A stretch of DNA of 64,000 nt from Oscillospiraceae bacterium (GTDB taxonomy: Bacteria > Bacillota_A > Clostridia > Oscillospirales > CAG-272), in assembly GCA_015063445.1 (NCBI GenBank), contig SVUD01000003.1:1-64000 (forward strand), given 5' to 3'. Numbering within the stretch: position 1 is the stretch's first letter; every line of letters starts with the position of its first letter. Below the pieces are notes generated by a model that was given only the letters and a program-made list of their open reading frames with translations, was not told the origin of the DNA and ran no database searches. Position numbers and translations under genes: made by a program. Shown here one piece after another: positions 61,843 through 64,000 of this stretch.

Positions 61843-62778
61843 ATGGAAATTTTTGCGCCTAAGTACTGTAAGGACTTTAAATGTATAGCGGATAAATGCC
61901 GTCATAGCTGCTGTGTTGATTGGGAAATCGATATAGACGGAAAAACGTACGAAAAATACGCCTCACTTAAATCCGAGCTTGGAAAAAGCATTGTTTCGAA
62001 GATAAACAACACGGACGAAAAAAGGCATTTCATCCTTGATAAAAACGGCAGATGCCCGAATTTAGATGAAAAAGGGCTCTGCAAAATAATCACAGAGCTT
62101 GGAGAAGAATATTTATGCGATATATGTAGGCTTCACCCGAGATTTTTCAACCGTGTCGGCGGAAGAATTGAGATGGGTATAGGTCTTTCTTGTGAGGAAG
62201 CGGTAAGGCTTGCGCTTACTGAGGATGATGGCTTCCGCCTTGTTAAAATAGGCGAGAACGACGAGAAATGTATCGCCAAAGCGTCAGATTTTGACGCCAT
62301 AGCCGAGCGTGATAGCGTAATATCTTGTATAGAAAACAGAAAAGAATCGCTTTTCCAAGCCTTTAAGCGCATTGAAGGAAAATACGAGATCGACACGGAA
62401 TACTCCTATAGCGAGAGTAAGTGGATAGAATATCTTCTCACGCTTGAAATACTTGACGGTGAGTGGAAAAGCCTTCTTGAAAAATCAAAGAACATAGCGC
62501 CGAAGCGCACGCCCAAAGGATACGATAAGTATTACGAAAATCTCTTTAAGTATTTTCTCTTCCGTTACGCAAGCCGTGATGAAGATAGAATTCCGTTTTC
62601 GTATTCTCTCGGATTTTCCGTTCTGTGCGTAAAGCTCGTGAAATATCTTGCCGAGAGGGAAGAGAAGCTCACAGAAGAGCGCTTCTTTGAAATAGTAAGG
62701 CTTTTCTCGTCTGAAATAGAGTACTCGGAAGAGAACGTCGAAGACTTTATGCTCGAGCTTGAAATATCTATGATGTAA
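61843..62778 (+). CDS. FliB-type (flagellin) lysine N-methylase
   Basis: A 311-residue cytosolic protein. Clustered cysteines at the start (Cys9, 14, 19, 23, 24: KYCKDFKCIADKCRHSCC followed by VDWEIDI) and then CPNLDEKGLCKI and YLCDICRLHPRFF are the metal-binding pattern of FliB/YkgJ-like proteins. FliB methylates lysines of flagellin in Salmonella. No flagellar gene is in this window, and the start is only two bases after the collagen-like gene stop, so a role in methylating that protein is a reasonable inference. GGGAGG within the upstream gene's end is the ribosome site. Confidence 0.85.
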   Translation: MEIFAPKYCKDFKCIADKCRHSCCVDWEIDIDGKTYEKYASLKSELGKSIVSKINNTDEKRHFILDKNGRCPNLDEKGLCKIITELGEEYLCDICRLHPRFFNRVGGRIEMGIGLSCEEAVRLALTEDDGFRLVKIGENDEKCIAKASDFDAIAERDSVISCIENRKESLFQAFKRIEGKYEIDTEYSYSESKWIEYLLTLEILDGEWKSLLEKSKNIAPKRTPKGYDKYYENLFKYFLFRYASRDEDRIPFSYSLGFSVLCVKLVKYLAEREEKLTEERFFEIVRLFSSEIEYSEENVEDFMLELEISMM

Positions 62779-62789
62779 AGCTACATACG

Positions 62790-62838
62790 AAAAAAAGACT
62801 GCCGATTCGATTTTAATATCAATTCCGCAGTCTTTTTT
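62790..62838. terminator. Bidirectional terminator between fliB and lipase genes
   Basis: AAAAAAGACTGC pairs with GCAGTCTTTTTT around a loop that has its own ATTGA/TCAAT-like pairing. It serves both converging genes. Confidence 0.85.
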
Positions 62839-62850
62839 AGTTGTTTTTTG

Positions 62851-63642
62851 CTATTCTTTAGGTAGGGCTTCGAGCTCCTCAAGCTCACGGCACATATTGC
62901 GGTAGAATTCGTATATCTTTTCCTTCTGGTGCTTTTTAGAAGCGAAATCCACCATTTGCCCGTGAGAGATAGAAATATCGAGTATCTCGCCTCGGTAATG
63001 TCCGAATTTTGAGGACTCGTGCGAAACCATACCGTCGTTGTCAACGTCCTCGTATTTTTTATATATCTTGTGCGGCAGAGCCATAATAAAGCAGTCTCGG
63101 CTGCGCTTCAGCGTTGCCGAATAGCTCTGGCAGTATATGGAGTCAAAGGGATCGAAAAGCTCCTCAGCGCCCACCTCAGCCGTGCGAAGCTGATCGCAAG
63201 CCTTCAAGGCGTTCGGGTGCTTGTCGCCGAGAATTCTGTAAAACGTATTGATAAAGAAAGCGATAATCTTTTTTATCCACATAGGCAGCCGCCATATATG
63301 TGAAGCGATAGCCGAACCCTTGTGCGGTGTTGAAAGGGTAGTGAAGGTAGCGATTTTTTCAGCCATAGCGTACTCTTTAATCATATATTTGAGGTCAAGC
63401 CCGCCCTTAGAGTGAGCGATCAGGTGAACCTTTTCAGCGCCCGTCTTTTCGATAATGTCCGAGATAAAATCCCTCAGCTGCTCGGCATTGGTTTCAATTG
63501 AGCCAAAGCCGTCGTGCGTGGCAACGTAAACGTCGTGCCCCTCGTCAATCAGCTTATGCTCGATCTTACCGAAAGCGCGGAAGCGCTTAAAATGTCTTAC
63601 CATAAGCCCATGCACCAAAATTATAGGATATTTACATGCCAT
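62851..63642 (-). CDS. Alpha/beta-hydrolase lipase-like protein
   Basis: A 263-residue protein without signal peptide. It has the oxyanion-hole HG (PIILVHGLM, residues 6-13), the nucleophile elbow AHSKGG (Ser78), then DVDNDGMVSHESS with a likely catalytic Asp and a late His (DISISHGQMVD). This resembles triacylglycerol lipase/esterase EstA-LipA types of Firmicutes. Substrate unknown, cytoplasmic location inferred. The ATG at 63642 follows GGAGGAGG. Confidence 0.85.
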   Translation of the reverse strand: MACKYPIILVHGLMVRHFKRFRAFGKIEHKLIDEGHDVYVATHDGFGSIETNAEQLRDFISDIIEKTGAEKVHLIAHSKGGLDLKYMIKEYAMAEKIATFTTLSTPHKGSAIASHIWRLPMWIKKIIAFFINTFYRILGDKHPNALKACDQLRTAEVGAEELFDPFDSIYCQSYSATLKRSRDCFIMALPHKIYKKYEDVDNDGMVSHESSKFGHYRGEILDISISHGQMVDFASKKHQKEKIYEFYRNMCRELEELEALPKE

Positions 63643-63713
63643 AACCGCTTTTCCTCCTCCCAAAGCTCAATTTATTTCAAGTATGCGTTAGCATACCTAT
63701 GTTCTTTACCTAT

Positions 63714-63742
63714 ATTTTACACCGATTTTCCGCCACTTTCAA
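63714..63742 (-). promoter_or_regulatory. Promoter of the lipase gene
   Basis: On the minus strand TTGAAA (63737-63742), 17 bases, TAAAAT (63714-63719). The leader has a perfect small hairpin GTATGC-GTTA-GCATAC at 63681-63696. Confidence 0.65.
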
Positions 63743-63820
63743 TAGAAATTAAGATAACTTAATATTTTTTTAATTTTGTATTGTTTTTCCACCTTACAGA
63801 CTTTAAATTTTCATAAAAGC

Positions 63821-63868
63821 ACGGCAGAGGCACCGTGACTTTTACACAGTACTTCTGCCGTTTTTTAT
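63821..63868. terminator. Terminator hairpin between the lipase and the right-edge LRR gene
   Basis: ACGGCAGAGGCACCGTG pairs with CACAGTACTTCTGCCGT with two mismatches, followed by TTTTTTATTT on the plus strand and an A/T-rich run on the other. It probably ends the minus-strand LRR gene at the window edge. Confidence 0.7.
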
Positions 63869-63870
63869 TT

Positions 63871-63897
63871 GGTTGCGCCTAAATGACGCAGCTCCGT
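63871..63897. repeat. 27-base dispersed repeat, copy 2
   Basis: GGTTGCGCCTAAATGACGCA and GCTCCGT match copy 1 (2156-2182) at 24 of 27 positions, in the same orientation, again just beyond the 3' end of a minus-strand gene. Confidence 0.5.
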
Positions 63898-63942
63898 GAA
63901 AATATGTTCATATAAAATTGATTTTTTTAACCTCAACGAATT

Positions 63943-64000
63943 TTAACCCCAGATAACTATATTTCCGTCACCGTCATAATGCCAATAGTTACCCTCCTCG
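63943..64000 (-). CDS. C-terminal end of a second LRR (BspA-like) surface protein, cut by the window
   Basis: On the minus strand the last 18 codons read EEGNYWHYDGDGNIVIWG and a TAA stop. This is the same tail type as the protein at the left edge. The remainder is outside the window. Confidence 0.5.
   Translation of the reverse strand, partial: EEGNYWHYDGDGNIVIWG

Overview
The window reads as chromosome from an anaerobic, Gram-positive Firmicute (Bacillota, class Clostridia), probably an uncultured gut or rumen lineage. Supporting signs are an RnfCDGEAB complex, a sodium-pump decarboxylase beta subunit, Gram-positive lipoproteins and NusG-II/Gx/ApbE genes. The local order holB-ricT-...-trmN6-rsmI, BspA-like leucine-rich-repeat (LRR) proteins and crisp TTGACA-N17-TATAAT promoters point the same way. 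I see no rRNA, no tRNA I can support, no CRISPR array and no intact transposase. The organism is inferred from gene content only.

Layout. 1-2.2 kb: tail of an LRR protein, oadG/oadB-like membrane subunits, a MITE-like element. 2.2-8.8 kb (minus): oppBCDF followed by an oligopeptide-binding lipoprotein whose two segments are in swapped order (circular permutation), then a HAD hydrolase. 9.1-17.2 kb (plus): rnfCDGEAB with an enlarged RnfG, then NusG-II, Gx and ApbE genes, behind a strong promoter with a Rex-like operator. 17.5-19.3 kb: a metallophosphoesterase and a ZIP transporter. 19.5-33.8 kb (plus): a glycan-uptake-like cluster with a fused binding protein, four permease genes, a beta-propeller/TPR/Yip1 membrane protein and a giant DUF5696-like secreted protein, but no ATPase.

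34.0-43.5 kb (minus): a nine-gene aromatic amino acid operon with all seven shikimate steps, PheA, TyrA and an aminotransferase; AroE and AroK are fused. 43.9-48.7 kb (plus): a 1611-residue surface protein with a ribosomal-protein-uL15-like intracellular tail. 49.1-53.3 kb: an ECF S component, a pseudouridine synthase, an AlaX editing protein, a dCMP deaminase and a PflX-like radical SAM protein. 53.4-54.4 kb: a compact XRE-regulator/SLOG cassette with three operator-like repeats, bracketed by two near-identical terminators. 54.4-59.3 kb (minus): rsmI, trmN6-like, an unannotated-size ferredoxin, ricT, holB, YitT. 59.5-62.8 kb (plus): a collagen-like/LRR surface protein directly coupled to a FliB-type lysine methylase. 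62.85-64 kb (minus): a lipase and the tail of a second LRR-type protein.

How it fits together. The energy genes (Rnf, OadB/OadG) suggest ion-gradient-coupled redox and decarboxylation, with ApbE supplying covalent FMN to RnfD and RnfG. The opp and glycan clusters import peptides and sugars, and the aro operon makes Phe and Tyr. Best candidates for undescribed biology: the permuted OppA, the three-module RnfG, the uL15-tailed surface protein, the collagen/FliB pair, the glycan cluster with the propeller-Yip1 protein, and the XRE/SLOG cassette.
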